From contig NZ_SMNQ01000025.1 of assembly GCF_004353505.1 (NCBI RefSeq), forward strand, positions 1 through 64,000: 64,000 nt of DNA, written 5' to 3'. This document shows positions 8,565-17,542 of the stretch, one piece after another. The notes beneath the pieces were generated by a model. The model made no database searches, was not told the origin of the DNA, and was given only the letters and a program-made list of their open reading frames with translations. Every line of letters starts with the position of its first letter. The stretch's first letter is position 1. Both the position numbers and the translations under genes were made by a program. The stretch is from Streptomyces sp. WAC05374 (lineage in GTDB: Bacteria; Actinomycetota; Actinomycetes; Streptomycetales; Streptomycetaceae).

Positions 8565-8957
8565 ATGGAGAGATCCCGTCGGGAGGCGCACAGCCGTACG
8601 GGGGTACGGGGCAGGGGGCCGCTCCCGTCCGGCGGCAGGGGGCGGGCCACGCCCGGCTCCGACCGCTTCTCCGGAATCGTCCTCGCCCTGGTGGGCGCGA
8701 TGGGTACGGCCTGGGCCGCACCCGCCGCCGCGGACACCTCCGTCAGGGCCGCCGCCGCGGCCGGCGGACACGCCGCGCCCACCATGGTCCACTGCCGGCT
8801 CAAGGTACGGGCCGGTGCCACCACCTCGTCCTCGGCGCTGCGCACCCTGTACAACCGCAACGGGAGCTGCCCCGGCTCCAGCGGCCACGACTCCATCCCG
8901 TGCTGGCTCGCCAACTGCGGCGGCACCATCAAGTGCGGCACCTACGTCCTGCCGTAG
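8565..8957 (+). CDS. Small secreted Cys-containing protein
   Basis: This 130-residue protein has an Arg-rich N terminus followed by a hydrophobic core, GIVLALVGAMGTAWA (about residues 37-51), and AAPAAADTS, a plausible signal-peptidase site. The roughly 70-residue mature part has four Cys (VHCRLKVR, GSCPGSS, IPCWLAN, IKCGTY), consistent with two disulfides in an extracellular domain. The LKVRAG...LYNRNG pattern vaguely recalls bacterial SH3 domains. The true start may be later than the ATG at 8565, because the region ahead of the hydrophobic core is unusually long and Arg-rich. Function unknown. Confidence 0.5.
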   Translation: MERSRREAHSRTGVRGRGPLPSGGRGRATPGSDRFSGIVLALVGAMGTAWAAPAAADTSVRAAAAAGGHAAPTMVHCRLKVRAGATTSSSALRTLYNRNGSCPGSSGHDSIPCWLANCGGTIKCGTYVLP

Positions 8958-8964
8958 GGCCGTC

Positions 8965-10428
8965 TCACAGCAGGCGGGTACGGATGAAGTCCGGCAGCCG
9001 TCCCGCGTCCAGCTCCGCCTCCAGGGCGGCCAGTTCGGCTGACGTGGGGCCGGTGATGTCCAGGTAGCCGGGGTCCTCCGGCGGCCTTCGCCCCGGCGCC
9101 CCGCCGGTCGCGAGGGCGGTGGTCGCCCGCCCGTCACCGGCGAGGTGCCGGCCCATGGCCGCCTCCGGGCTCGCCGGCAGCCGCATCGGCCTGTTCCCCA
9201 GGAAGCGCCAGACGTCCTCCTGGACGGCCGGGAGGTTCGGCAGGCTGCCGTGCTCGCCGTTGACGTACCGGGTCTCGCCCACCCACGGCAGCCGGGCGGA
9301 CGCCAGCGGGACCCGTCCGTCGCCGTCCCGGTCGGGGTGGTGGGGAATCCGGGTGGTGACACGGTCCATGTGCTGCCACAGGAAGCCCGCCCGCTTGTCG
9401 TAGGCGAGGCGGAAGAGCGTCCTGAAGCCGGTGCCGGCGATGACCGCCATGCGGTCGCGCCGGTCCTGGCCGAGGGAGCAGTGCCATGCGTGCAGGTCGT
9501 GGTGGTGCCGGGCGGCGGCGTCCAGCAGGGCCTGGAGGCGGAGCTGCCGGGCCGGGTCCAGCTTCAGGTGCCAGGCCGCGGCGTCGTACGGGTCGAAGTT
9601 GGTGCACGGGTGGTCGTGGAACACCCCGTCCTTGGCGCTGCTCGCCGGGTAGACCCCGGCCGGTGCCGGCAGCAGGTGCAGCACGCCCGCCAGGGAGCGG
9701 AAGGTGTCGCGTGAGAGGTACCTGCCGAGCAGCACCAGCCGGTCACGGCCCCACAGGTGGTTCTTGAGGTAGCCGCCGATGGCGGTCGCCCCGTAGTGCG
9801 GGGTGCCGAGGAAGACGATCCTGCCGACGTGGTCCCACAGACCGGGGTGGCGCATCAGCGCCGTACGCACGACGAGGCCGCCCATGCTGTGGGCGACGAT
9901 GTCCACGGGAGGGTGGCGCCGGTCCCCGGTGCGCTGGGCCAGGACGGTGTCGTGCAGCCGGTCCGCGCTGATGTGGAGCGGCTTGCGCCAGTCGTAGGGG
10001 AAGGCGAGGGGATGGACGCCGCCGCGCCGCTCCGCCGCGAAGAGGAAGCCCTCGTAGGAGGCGTCCACGGCCACCGGCTCGATCTTGAAGGCGGGGTGGG
10101 TGTCGCTGTGGCCGTCCGGGGCCAGGGCCAGGCTGTCGATCCGGCCGCGCGAGCGGACGTCCAGCCACCAGATGCCGCCCAGCCCGGTGCTGGCGAGGAT
10201 GCTGCCCATGACACCGGGCACGAACAGCAGGTTGGTGGGCCCGGCGCCGGCGAGGTGGGATGCCGGTGGCGGGCCGGCCAGCGCGGCGAGCTCCTCGTAG
10301 GCGGCGGCGCCGAGCAGGTCGCGCAGCGCGCCGGCGGCCGCCGCGTCCCGTACCAGCGCCATGCGCGCGGGTGTGTCCCCGGTGAGGAACCGGTGGGCGA
10401 TGTCGTCCGGGTGGTGCGGTGTGCTCAC
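8965..10428 (-). CDS. LCAT-like alpha/beta hydrolase coupled to the STAND-CHAT gene
   Basis: This 487-residue alpha/beta hydrolase is of the lecithin:cholesterol acyltransferase/PGAP1-like kind. FVPGVMGSILAS (about residues 68-80) is the oxyanion-side segment, the nucleophile Ser is in VAHSMGGLVVR (about 183), Asp is in DGDGRVPLASA, and the catalytic His is probably in VNGEHGSLPN. It has no signal peptide, so it acts in the cytosol, probably on acyl-lipids or acylated substrates. The GTG start at 10428 shares GTGA with the stop of the STAND-CHAT gene (4-base overlap), so its translation depends on that gene. This makes it a candidate effector of the STAND protein. A general lipase or esterase role is the alternative. 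Confidence 0.75.
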   Translation of the reverse strand: MSTPHHPDDIAHRFLTGDTPARMALVRDAAAAGALRDLLGAAAYEELAALAGPPPASHLAGAGPTNLLFVPGVMGSILASTGLGGIWWLDVRSRGRIDSLALAPDGHSDTHPAFKIEPVAVDASYEGFLFAAERRGGVHPLAFPYDWRKPLHISADRLHDTVLAQRTGDRRHPPVDIVAHSMGGLVVRTALMRHPGLWDHVGRIVFLGTPHYGATAIGGYLKNHLWGRDRLVLLGRYLSRDTFRSLAGVLHLLPAPAGVYPASSAKDGVFHDHPCTNFDPYDAAAWHLKLDPARQLRLQALLDAAARHHHDLHAWHCSLGQDRRDRMAVIAGTGFRTLFRLAYDKRAGFLWQHMDRVTTRIPHHPDRDGDGRVPLASARLPWVGETRYVNGEHGSLPNLPAVQEDVWRFLGNRPMRLPASPEAAMGRHLAGDGRATTALATGGAPGRRPPEDPGYLDITGPTSAELAALEAELDAGRLPDFIRTRLL

Positions 10429-13400
10429 GCCTGCCTCGCTCGGGTCTGCGGTGTCCGGGGACCGGGACCGGGCCGGTGCATCGCCGCCACCTCGTGCGGC
10501 TTGGCGATGAAGACGCGGTCGTCGTTGATGTAGCTGTAGAACAGGCCGCCGATGCTGCGGAACTCGTCCCAGAAGAACTTGCGCGTCTGGGCGAGGGCCT
10601 CACCGGCCGCCGTGGGCGCGCCCGCGGCGTCACGGGTGTAGAGGAAGTGGAAGAAGACGCCGGCGAAGCGCGCGGCGAAGTTCGTGGGCACCTTGCACTC
10701 GCTGCCGATGTACGCGCGGCTGCCGCGCTCCAGGAAGCTGTTCTGCAGTTCGTTGCTGTACGTGTGCTCGGCGGCGGACGTCTCACAGGCGTTGATGAAG
10801 ATCAGGGGCTTGTCCGTCAGCGGGTCGTCGCCCATGTCCGTGAGCTGGAGGACGTCGCACGCGTCGCTGGTGCTGCCGAACCGCAGGCTCGGCCTGTTGC
10901 CCGCCCCGGTGTCCGCCTGGCAGAAGACGTAGATGAGCGAGACGGGGGAGGGGTCCCACAGGAACGCCGAGAGCTCCGCCTTGGGGTTCTCCTTCGACGC
11001 GGGCAGGACCGTGGGCTGCCAGGCGGCCAGTTCCCGCGTGTGCTCCTGGGCCGCCAGCAGGGTTTCGTCGTCCGGCCGGCCGCCCCAGTACATCAGGTGG
11101 GCGCGGACGGCGTCGTCGTCCAGCGAACGCGTGGACTCGCACGGGTGTATGACGTGGGAGATCCTCAGGCGCAGCCCCAGGAAGTCCTCCGCCCGCACGG
11201 GCTGCCCGGCCCGCGGCAGCCGGCCCCGGTACAGCAGTGGCCAGGGCACGTGCTGGGGCGTGCAGTCCTTCCAGTGGATGGTGAGCCGGTCCCCGGGCTC
11301 CAGGTCCTTGACCAGCGTGCTCAGCTCGGTGCCGTCGGGGAACATGGCCCGGAACAGTCGGCTGCCGGCCAGGGCCAGCGTGCGCATCTCGTCGCCGAGC
11401 GCGTCCGCGTCCCACGCCTTCTGGTCCTCCTCCCTGACGGCGGGCCGTGCCTGCGCCGACCAGTCCGCGCGCGGGCGGAAGTCGCGCAGGCGGCCGGCGA
11501 CGTCCGCGGCGGAGATGAGGTTGTAGCGCTGCGCGCACGACTGCCAGTAGGTGTCCAGGGCGACCTGGGCGTCGCGGACCCGTTGCGCGGCCGCGGCGGA
11601 CGGCTGCCAGGCGGTCAGGTTCGTCTTCTCCCGCGCGCCGGCGACCCGCATGCTCCACCAGGCGCTGGGCGGGTTGACGTAGAGGGACAGCTCGCGCGGC
11701 GCCCGCTGCCAGTCCTGCGGGACGTGCAGGGCCGTCTCCCTGGCGGGCACCCGCTGCCGGGCCCGTACCTGCACCGGTGCCCGGTGCCGCTGGCGGGGCC
11801 GCGGGGGGCATAACGCGCGGGGCACCGTCACCGCCTCCGGTCTCCTCTCGCCGTCCTCCGGGGCGTCGCCGCCGGCGGGCTCCGCCGTGGCGGGCGGCCG
11901 GGGGCCGGGCACGGCGGACGCGGCCGGTGCTCGCGGCGGACCGCCGGCGGGCGCCCGGCCCGGTGAGCCGGCGTCCAGCCCGCCCGGCTCGGACCCGGTG
12001 GCCGGGGCCTGGTCCACATCGAACTCGACGGTCAGTTCCCGGTAGGGGTCGCCGTCGACCATCACCATGACGTCGATGCGTGCCCTGCCCGCCCACCGCG
12101 GGGTCACGACGACGAAGCGTTCCTCGGAGTGTCCGCCCGGCGGGATGAGCAGGTCGAAGTCGACGTTCCACTGCGGTGCGTCGCCGCCGACCGTGACCGA
12201 GGACCGGAACCGCGGGTCCGCGTCGGCGGGCAGGGCCAGTTCACAGGTGGACGACGAGACGATCCAGTGCGTGTGCAGCCCGGCGGCGGGGATCTCGTCG
12301 GCCGGGATGACGCGTTCACCGGCGGCCAGGTTGCCGGGGTGGTCGGGCCCCACCTGGAAGCAGCCGGTGTGACTCTCGGCCACCCGCAGCCGGGTGTCCT
12401 CCGCGGGGACGTCGGTGAACCAGAAGTTGATGTGCTGGGCGTCGACGGCGTCCAGCTCGTGGACGGGCAGGACGTCGTCCGCGTCGCGCCCGCGGCCCTC
12501 GTCGTCGGGGAAGCCCGCCGACGAGGGGGCCGCCGGGGGGTCCCCCTCACCGCCTCCGCCACCGTCGCGCCCGCCGTGGGGAACGTCCGGGCCGGGCTCG
12601 CCGACGGGGGTCTCGTCCGGGTCGGAGTCCGCCCACGCGCCGGGCTCGTCGCCGCCGCGGTCCCCGCCGTCCCCGCCGTCCCCGGCGGAGCGCGCCGCGT
12701 GCACCCGCAGGCTGAGGTTTTCGAGCTGGGTGAGGAAGTCGTCGGACGCGGGAGTGCTCACCAGGGCGGCCGCCGGGGGCGGATGCGGTCCCCGGGCCCG
12801 TACGGGAGCCTCGCCGGCTCCGATCTCGCGCGCGGCGCCCTGCTCCCGCGCCTTGCGCAGGCCCCCTGCGTCGTCCGCCTCCGCGAACAGCTCCGCCGCC
12901 TCGTCCAGCGCCGAGACGGCCTCCTCCGGGCGCCCGCTGAGGCGCAGGGCCAGGTACAGCCCGTACACCGCGCGGGCCGCGCCCAGCGTCCAGTTGTCCC
13001 CGAGGCTGGTGCGCACCGCCCCTTCGAGGTCGCCCACGGCCCGCGCCAGGTCGCCCTCCGCGATCGCCAGCAGACCCGACAGGTGCGCGAACAGGGCCTG
13101 CGCCCGGACGTCCCCCCGCCCGGACATCCGGTGGTGGCCGGCGTCGACGAGCTGCCGGGCCGTGCCGATCCCGCCGTCCGTGCGCTGGAGCAGGTAGGCG
13201 ATGACGACGGTGACGAGGTCGGCCACCACCTCGGGGTGGTCCGCGGTGTACTGCGTGCAGGCCGCGAGGTTGTCCAGCTCGGCCGCGAGCCACTGCGCCG
13301 CCTGGGAGGGCCCGCTGAGGGAGGGCGCGAGCTCGGGCAGGGAGCCGCGTAACGCGTCCGCGGACTGCTGCCGGCTCTGCAGGAGGTAGGCGGCCGTGGC

Positions 13401-14966
13401 GGTACGGCGGTAGTAGTCGACGAGCCGTCGCCGCACCTCCTCCGGGCCCGCCCCGCCGTCCGGCGCTCCCGTCTCGGCGAACCGCTCCGGGGGAGCGGCC
13501 AGGAGGTACGACGACAGCAGCACGTGCATCCGGAAGCGGCCGGGGGAGACCTCGGTCAGCAGGCTGTGCCGGTACAGGGAGTCCAGGCACTGGTCGGCGT
13601 ACTCGACCGTCGTGTCCGCCAGGACGGCCGCCGCGCGCTTCTCCAGCTCCGGCCCCGGATGCATCCCCAGCCGCCGCAGGAACCGCCGCTGGGTGTCGTC
13701 CAGGGTGCGCACCGACGTGTCCAGCACGTCCGACACGGAGGCGCGGCCGCCGCCGAGGCGGGTGAGCCGCCGAGGGGAACTGGACAGGTCGTCGACCAGG
13801 TGCGGGACCTGCCAGGTGGGATGGGCGAGCAGGACGCCCGCGGCGAAGACGAGGGCCAGGGGCAGGTTGCCGCACAAGCGGGCCACCTCCTGGGCGTCGC
13901 CCGTGTCGCTCCCCAGGCCGCGGTGGCGCAGCAGGCGGTCGAACAGTTGGGCGGAGGCGTCCGGCGGCAGTTCGTTGACGGGGACGGACCGGGTGACCTC
14001 GGCCGCCTCCAGCCGGATCCTGCTGGTGACGACGGTGAGGCAGCCGGGGTAGCCCGGCAGCAGCGGCTCGACCTGGCTGAAGTCGGCCGCGTCGTCGAGG
14101 ATGATCATCATGCGCCTCGACGCCAGCCAGCTCCGCCACATGCCGGCGCGCCCGTGCACGCTCTCCGGCTGGACCGCCTTGGGGAAGCCCGCCGCCGTCA
14201 GCAGCGTCCCGAGGAGCTGGAAGGGGGAGGCCGGCTCGTCCCCGGGGTCGTGGCCGCGGAGGTTGATGAAGAGCTGCCCGTCGGGGAACCGGTCGGCCAC
14301 GCGGTGGGCGGTGTGGACGGCCAGGGCCGTCTTGCCCGCGCCCGGCATGCCGTGCACCAGGCACACGGACGGCTCGCCGGGGGTGTCCACCACCTCGACG
14401 AGCTGCGCCACCTCGTCCTCGCGGCCGGTGAACGTCGGCACGTCACGCGGCAGCATCCGCGCGGGCCCCAGCCGGTCGAACACCGTGGGGCCGGGCAGGC
14501 ACGCGGCCGAGGCGCCGGAGGTGTCGTCCGCCGTCAGGGCCGCGGACGCGGCGGCCCCGACCAGACCCGGAAGCGGTATCACCGGCACACCGGAGACGCC
14601 GCCGGCCAGCGTCGTCAGGAGCGAGAGCCCGGCCGTCCGGGACAGCAGGGTGCCCCGCGAGGAGATCAGCAGCTCGTTGAGGAGGCGGACCAGGTCCTCG
14701 TCGGCGGAGGACGTCTCGCTCACCAGGTCCTGGAGCCGGCGCTGGAGGGTGACCGTCAGCTCGTGCTCCACCCGGGCGTCGTCGTGGTCCTGCGCGGCGA
14801 GAATGAGGTCGCGGGCCTCTTCGAGCTCCAGTGACACGTTCTCGGCCTCGTCGGGCCGTGCGTGACGGAACAGTTCCACCAGCCGGTCGCGGACGTGCTG
14901 CCAGGCGTCGGTCGCGAGGGCCCCCACGACGGAGGCTGACGTCGCGGCAAGAACAAGTGGATCCAT
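10425..14966 (-). CDS. NB-ARC/TPR/CHAT STAND protein with two TTA codons
   Basis: This 1513-residue signal-transduction ATPase starts at ATG 14966 (MDPLVLAATSAS, the usual start of this Streptomyces group). A helical N-terminal region (1-110) and a hydrophobic Gly/Ala segment (112-145) precede the NB-ARC ATPase, with P-loop HGMPGAGKT (206-213) and Walker B MIILDDAAD. A helical TPR-like region follows (about 520-740), then a Gly/Asp-rich disordered stretch (about 755-835), a beta-rich domain (about 840-990), a Pro-rich linker and a C-terminal CHAT (caspase-like) domain (about 1100-1490). The CHAT Cys is present in INACETS (C1394). At the expected catalytic His (ACHG in the family) the protein reads FCQAD (Q1350). 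TTA codons lie at residues 539 and 1052. It is co-translated with the LCAT-like hydrolase. Role is probably cell death, defence or developmental control; this is inference. Confidence 0.82.
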   Translation of the reverse strand: MDPLVLAATSASVVGALATDAWQHVRDRLVELFRHARPDEAENVSLELEEARDLILAAQDHDDARVEHELTVTLQRRLQDLVSETSSADEDLVRLLNELLISSRGTLLSRTAGLSLLTTLAGGVSGVPVIPLPGLVGAAASAALTADDTSGASAACLPGPTVFDRLGPARMLPRDVPTFTGREDEVAQLVEVVDTPGEPSVCLVHGMPGAGKTALAVHTAHRVADRFPDGQLFINLRGHDPGDEPASPFQLLGTLLTAAGFPKAVQPESVHGRAGMWRSWLASRRMMIILDDAADFSQVEPLLPGYPGCLTVVTSRIRLEAAEVTRSVPVNELPPDASAQLFDRLLRHRGLGSDTGDAQEVARLCGNLPLALVFAAGVLLAHPTWQVPHLVDDLSSSPRRLTRLGGGRASVSDVLDTSVRTLDDTQRRFLRRLGMHPGPELEKRAAAVLADTTVEYADQCLDSLYRHSLLTEVSPGRFRMHVLLSSYLLAAPPERFAETGAPDGGAGPEEVRRRLVDYYRRTATAAYLLQSRQQSADALRGSLPELAPSLSGPSQAAQWLAAELDNLAACTQYTADHPEVVADLVTVVIAYLLQRTDGGIGTARQLVDAGHHRMSGRGDVRAQALFAHLSGLLAIAEGDLARAVGDLEGAVRTSLGDNWTLGAARAVYGLYLALRLSGRPEEAVSALDEAAELFAEADDAGGLRKAREQGAAREIGAGEAPVRARGPHPPPAAALVSTPASDDFLTQLENLSLRVHAARSAGDGGDGGDRGGDEPGAWADSDPDETPVGEPGPDVPHGGRDGGGGGEGDPPAAPSSAGFPDDEGRGRDADDVLPVHELDAVDAQHINFWFTDVPAEDTRLRVAESHTGCFQVGPDHPGNLAAGERVIPADEIPAAGLHTHWIVSSSTCELALPADADPRFRSSVTVGGDAPQWNVDFDLLIPPGGHSEERFVVVTPRWAGRARIDVMVMVDGDPYRELTVEFDVDQAPATGSEPGGLDAGSPGRAPAGGPPRAPAASAVPGPRPPATAEPAGGDAPEDGERRPEAVTVPRALCPPRPRQRHRAPVQVRARQRVPARETALHVPQDWQRAPRELSLYVNPPSAWWSMRVAGAREKTNLTAWQPSAAAAQRVRDAQVALDTYWQSCAQRYNLISAADVAGRLRDFRPRADWSAQARPAVREEDQKAWDADALGDEMRTLALAGSRLFRAMFPDGTELSTLVKDLEPGDRLTIHWKDCTPQHVPWPLLYRGRLPRAGQPVRAEDFLGLRLRISHVIHPCESTRSLDDDAVRAHLMYWGGRPDDETLLAAQEHTRELAAWQPTVLPASKENPKAELSAFLWDPSPVSLIYVFCQADTGAGNRPSLRFGSTSDACDVLQLTDMGDDPLTDKPLIFINACETSAAEHTYSNELQNSFLERGSRAYIGSECKVPTNFAARFAGVFFHFLYTRDAAGAPTAAGEALAQTRKFFWDEFRSIGGLFYSYINDDRVFIAKPHEVAAMHRPGPGPRTPQTRARQA

Positions 14967-15422
14967 CAGGCCCCCGCCCAATTGTCCGTCGTCCCCCACT
15001 CTACGAGCCGTGAGGGCGGTCAGGGCTCGTTTCGACAGGTTGTCCAGAAGCATGGCGAGGCGCCCCGTTCATTTCGTGCGACCGGCGTCAACGTACGTGT
15101 GTCGTACGGGAGTTGTGCGGAGCGGGCAGGGAAGGCGGGAGGGGTGGTCCCGGATCACTGAGCATGCGGAAGCCGTTCTGGGCGAAGTGGGCCGCCCCCG
15201 GAAGAAACCCGGCATCGCCCGGTCACAAGCGGACGTCCAGGTGCAGCACAAAGGGGCCGATCGAGGCAGCAACAGACGCTAGGCCCTGGCGGAATCCGCC
15301 CTCGGCCGTGTTACCGAATCGCGACAATCCGTCACACGCCCAGGTGAGCGCGGAGGTTGCGCCCCCCGCCGGACCCGCGGCCCGCCCGGCGCGAGGCCCT
15401 GGGGGCTGTGCATGATAGGCGC
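14967..15422. promoter_or_regulatory. Divergent region between STAND-CHAT and kinase genes
   Basis: These 456 bases separate divergent genes and should contain both promoters. Less G+C-rich segments occur at 15053-15120 (upstream of the STAND-CHAT start) and 15300-15345 (GTGTTACCGAATCGCGAC). No convincing gene or confident promoter boxes are seen. Confidence 0.35.
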
Positions 15423-16985
15423 ATGAGAGACGACGGGGGACGGCGAGAAGAGCCGACGAGTTACGGACTCCAGCCGCCGGTTCCGGCGGCGCGGGAACCG
15501 CTCGACCGGAACGCCGGGGCGGCCGGCGCCGGCCGGCTGGTCGGCGGCCGCTACCGGCTGCTGGAGCGACTGGGATCGGGCGGGATGGGGACCGTGTGGC
15601 GGGCCCGCGACGAGGTCGTGGACCGCGATGTGGCGATCAAGGAGCCCAGCGTTCCGGACCACTTCAGCGCCGCCGAGCGCCACACCGCGTACCAGCGCAT
15701 GCAGCGTGAGGCCCGTGCCGCCGCGCGCATCGACCACCCCTCGGTGGTCGCCATCCACGACGTGGTCACCGAGGGGGACCGCCCCTGGATCGTGATGGAG
15801 CTGGTGCGGGGCAAGTCCCTGGCCGAGCTGCTGGACGAGGGCACCCTGCCCCCGCGGGAGGCCGCCCGGATCGGGCAGGCGGTGCTCGGCGCGCTGACCG
15901 CGGCGCACGAGGCCGGTGTGCTGCACCGTGACGTGAAGCCCGGCAACGTGATGGTGGGCCGGCACGACCGGGTGGTGCTCACCGACTTCGGCATCGCCCA
16001 GATGGAGGGGGAGCAGAAGCTCACCGAGACCGGCTCCTTCGTCGGCTCGCCCGAGTACATCGCCCCGGAGCGGGTCCTCGGGCGCCGCCCCGGGCCCGAG
16101 TCCGACCTGTGGTCCCTGGGCGTGCTGCTCTACCAGGCCGTCGAGGGCGTCTCACCGTTCCGCCGCCAGACCACGCCGTCCACGCTCCAGGCCATCCTGC
16201 TCGCGGAGCTGCCCCCGCCGCAGCACTGCGCGGAACTGACCGCGGTCGTCGGCGGCCTGCTGCGCAAGGAACCGGAGAACCGGCTCACCGCCCAGGCCGC
16301 CCTGCCGATGCTGCGGGAGGCGGCGAACCCCCCTGCCCGGCAGCAGGCGCCCGCGCCCCCGGCCCCCGGGGCGCCCCGCTCCGCCTCCCTCGGGCGCCGC
16401 CTCCTGCGGCCCGTGCCCCTCGGCGCCCTCACCGCCGTGGTCGTGGCGCTCGTCGTCGCCCTGGCCCTCCTGCCCGGGGGCGACGACGTACGGGACGGCT
16501 GGAAGCGGTACGAGGAGTACCGCATGCGGGTCACCGTCGCCGCCCCGGCCGACTGGACCATCACGACCGCGGACGACACCGACAGTCCGGACGGCGCCTA
16601 CCTCGCCACCCGGTACACCTCCCCCAAGGGCGACATGTCGCTGCTGGTGGACAAGAAGGAGAAGACCACGGAGACGGCCGTGGCCACGGCGCAGCGCTGG
16701 AAGCAGGAGTACGAGACGGCCACCCCGCCGACCGGTGGCGCCGCCGCCGTCGCCTCCGTACGCCCCACCACCGAACAGGGGCGCGACGCCGCGCTCATGA
16801 CCCTCACCTACAGCAAGGAGGGAGAGGGCACACCGCGCCGCCTGTCCAAGACGCTCGTCGTGGTCAACTCCCGGCAGGAACGCCTCACGGTGAACGTGGA
16901 CGTGCCCGCCGGCAAGTCGGCCGAGGCCACCGCCGACGACCTGCTCGCCACGGCCCGCGCCCACTACCGCATCGGCGACCTGTAG
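15423..16985 (+). CDS. Membrane Ser/Thr protein kinase
   Basis: This 520-residue PknB-type kinase has a Gly-rich loop LGSGGMGTVWRA (about residue 52), catalytic Lys in DVAIKEP, HRD motif LHRDVKPGNVMV, DFG in LTDFGIAQ and APE in YIAPERV. The kinase domain ends near residue 300. A Pro/Ala-rich linker, one membrane helix (LGALTAVVVALVVALALLPGG, about 338-358) and a roughly 160-residue extracytoplasmic domain follow. That domain has no PASTA repeats and resembles the unknown sensor domains of many Streptomyces kinases. The start is ATG 15423; ribosome-binding signal is weak. It is convergent with ridA at a shared terminator. It is divergent from the STAND-CHAT gene, but no functional link is shown. 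Confidence 0.88.
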   Translation: MRDDGGRREEPTSYGLQPPVPAAREPLDRNAGAAGAGRLVGGRYRLLERLGSGGMGTVWRARDEVVDRDVAIKEPSVPDHFSAAERHTAYQRMQREARAAARIDHPSVVAIHDVVTEGDRPWIVMELVRGKSLAELLDEGTLPPREAARIGQAVLGALTAAHEAGVLHRDVKPGNVMVGRHDRVVLTDFGIAQMEGEQKLTETGSFVGSPEYIAPERVLGRRPGPESDLWSLGVLLYQAVEGVSPFRRQTTPSTLQAILLAELPPPQHCAELTAVVGGLLRKEPENRLTAQAALPMLREAANPPARQQAPAPPAPGAPRSASLGRRLLRPVPLGALTAVVVALVVALALLPGGDDVRDGWKRYEEYRMRVTVAAPADWTITTADDTDSPDGAYLATRYTSPKGDMSLLVDKKEKTTETAVATAQRWKQEYETATPPTGGAAAVASVRPTTEQGRDAALMTLTYSKEGEGTPRRLSKTLVVVNSRQERLTVNVDVPAGKSAEATADDLLATARAHYRIGDL

Positions 16986-16995
16986 GCCCCGCCCG

Positions 16996-17019
16996 CCCGC
17001 CGCGCCCCCGCGCGGCGGG
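16996..17019. terminator. Bidirectional terminator between kinase and RidA genes
   Basis: CCCGCCGCGC (16996-17005) pairs with GCGCGGCGGG (17010-17019) across CCCC. It lies exactly between the stop of the kinase (16985) and the stop of the convergent RidA gene (17020). Confidence 0.75.
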
Positions 17020-17433
17020 TCAGCCGGCCGGGCGGACGGCTGTCGCGTCGATCTCGAAGAGCATGCCCGGCAGGGCGAGCGCGGCCACGCCGCTCAGGGT
17101 CTGGGCCGGCAGCCGGTCGCCGAAGGCGGCGTGGAGGGCCTTGCCGAGGATCTCCAGTTTGCCGGGGTCGTGGTCGACGACGTACGAACCGAGCCGGACC
17201 ACGTGCGTGAAGCCGAGGCCGACGCCTTCGAGGGCGAGCCGGAGGTTGGTGAGCGAGAGCTCCACCTGCGCGGCGAAGTCCCCGGGCACGGGCGCTCCGG
17301 TCTCGGTGTCGGAGGCGTACTGGCCCGCGATGAAGACGAGTTCGCCGGGGGCGGTGACGGCGTGGCTGTAGCCGAACGGGGTGGGGTCGTGCAGGGTGCC
17401 CGGGTTGGTGATGGTGCGCTGGTCGGTGGTCAC
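17020..17433 (-). CDS. RidA/YjgF/UK114-family protein
   Basis: This 137-residue protein has the RidA fold signatures LVFIAGQYASD (about residue 32), QVELSLTNLRLALEGVG, HVVRLGSYVVD and the C-terminal MLFEIDATAV. RidA proteins hydrolyse reactive enamines and imines formed by PLP enzymes. The Arg that binds the substrate carboxylate in true RidA (usually in a C-terminal RxxVEV context) is not evident, so this may be a divergent subgroup with another substrate. The start is GTG 17433, with AGGAAGGA about ten bases ahead. It stands alone on its strand. Confidence 0.8.
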   Translation of the reverse strand: MTTDQRTITNPGTLHDPTPFGYSHAVTAPGELVFIAGQYASDTETGAPVPGDFAAQVELSLTNLRLALEGVGLGFTHVVRLGSYVVDHDPGKLEILGKALHAAFGDRLPAQTLSGVAALALPGMLFEIDATAVRPAG

Positions 17434-17542
17434 GGTGCGGTGGTCCTTCCTCGGCCGGGAGCGGAGCGCGGTGCCCCTCGCTCACCTGTGCCAACACGGC
17501 GCCCTGGAAGGTCATTCCGGCTCCGGGGCCTCCGGGCGGAGG

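Noticed and set aside
10419..11813. Large plus-strand frame opposite the CHAT region
   Set aside because: Composition is typical of antisense of G+C-rich genes; no motifs, and the opposite strand holds a clear CHAT domain.
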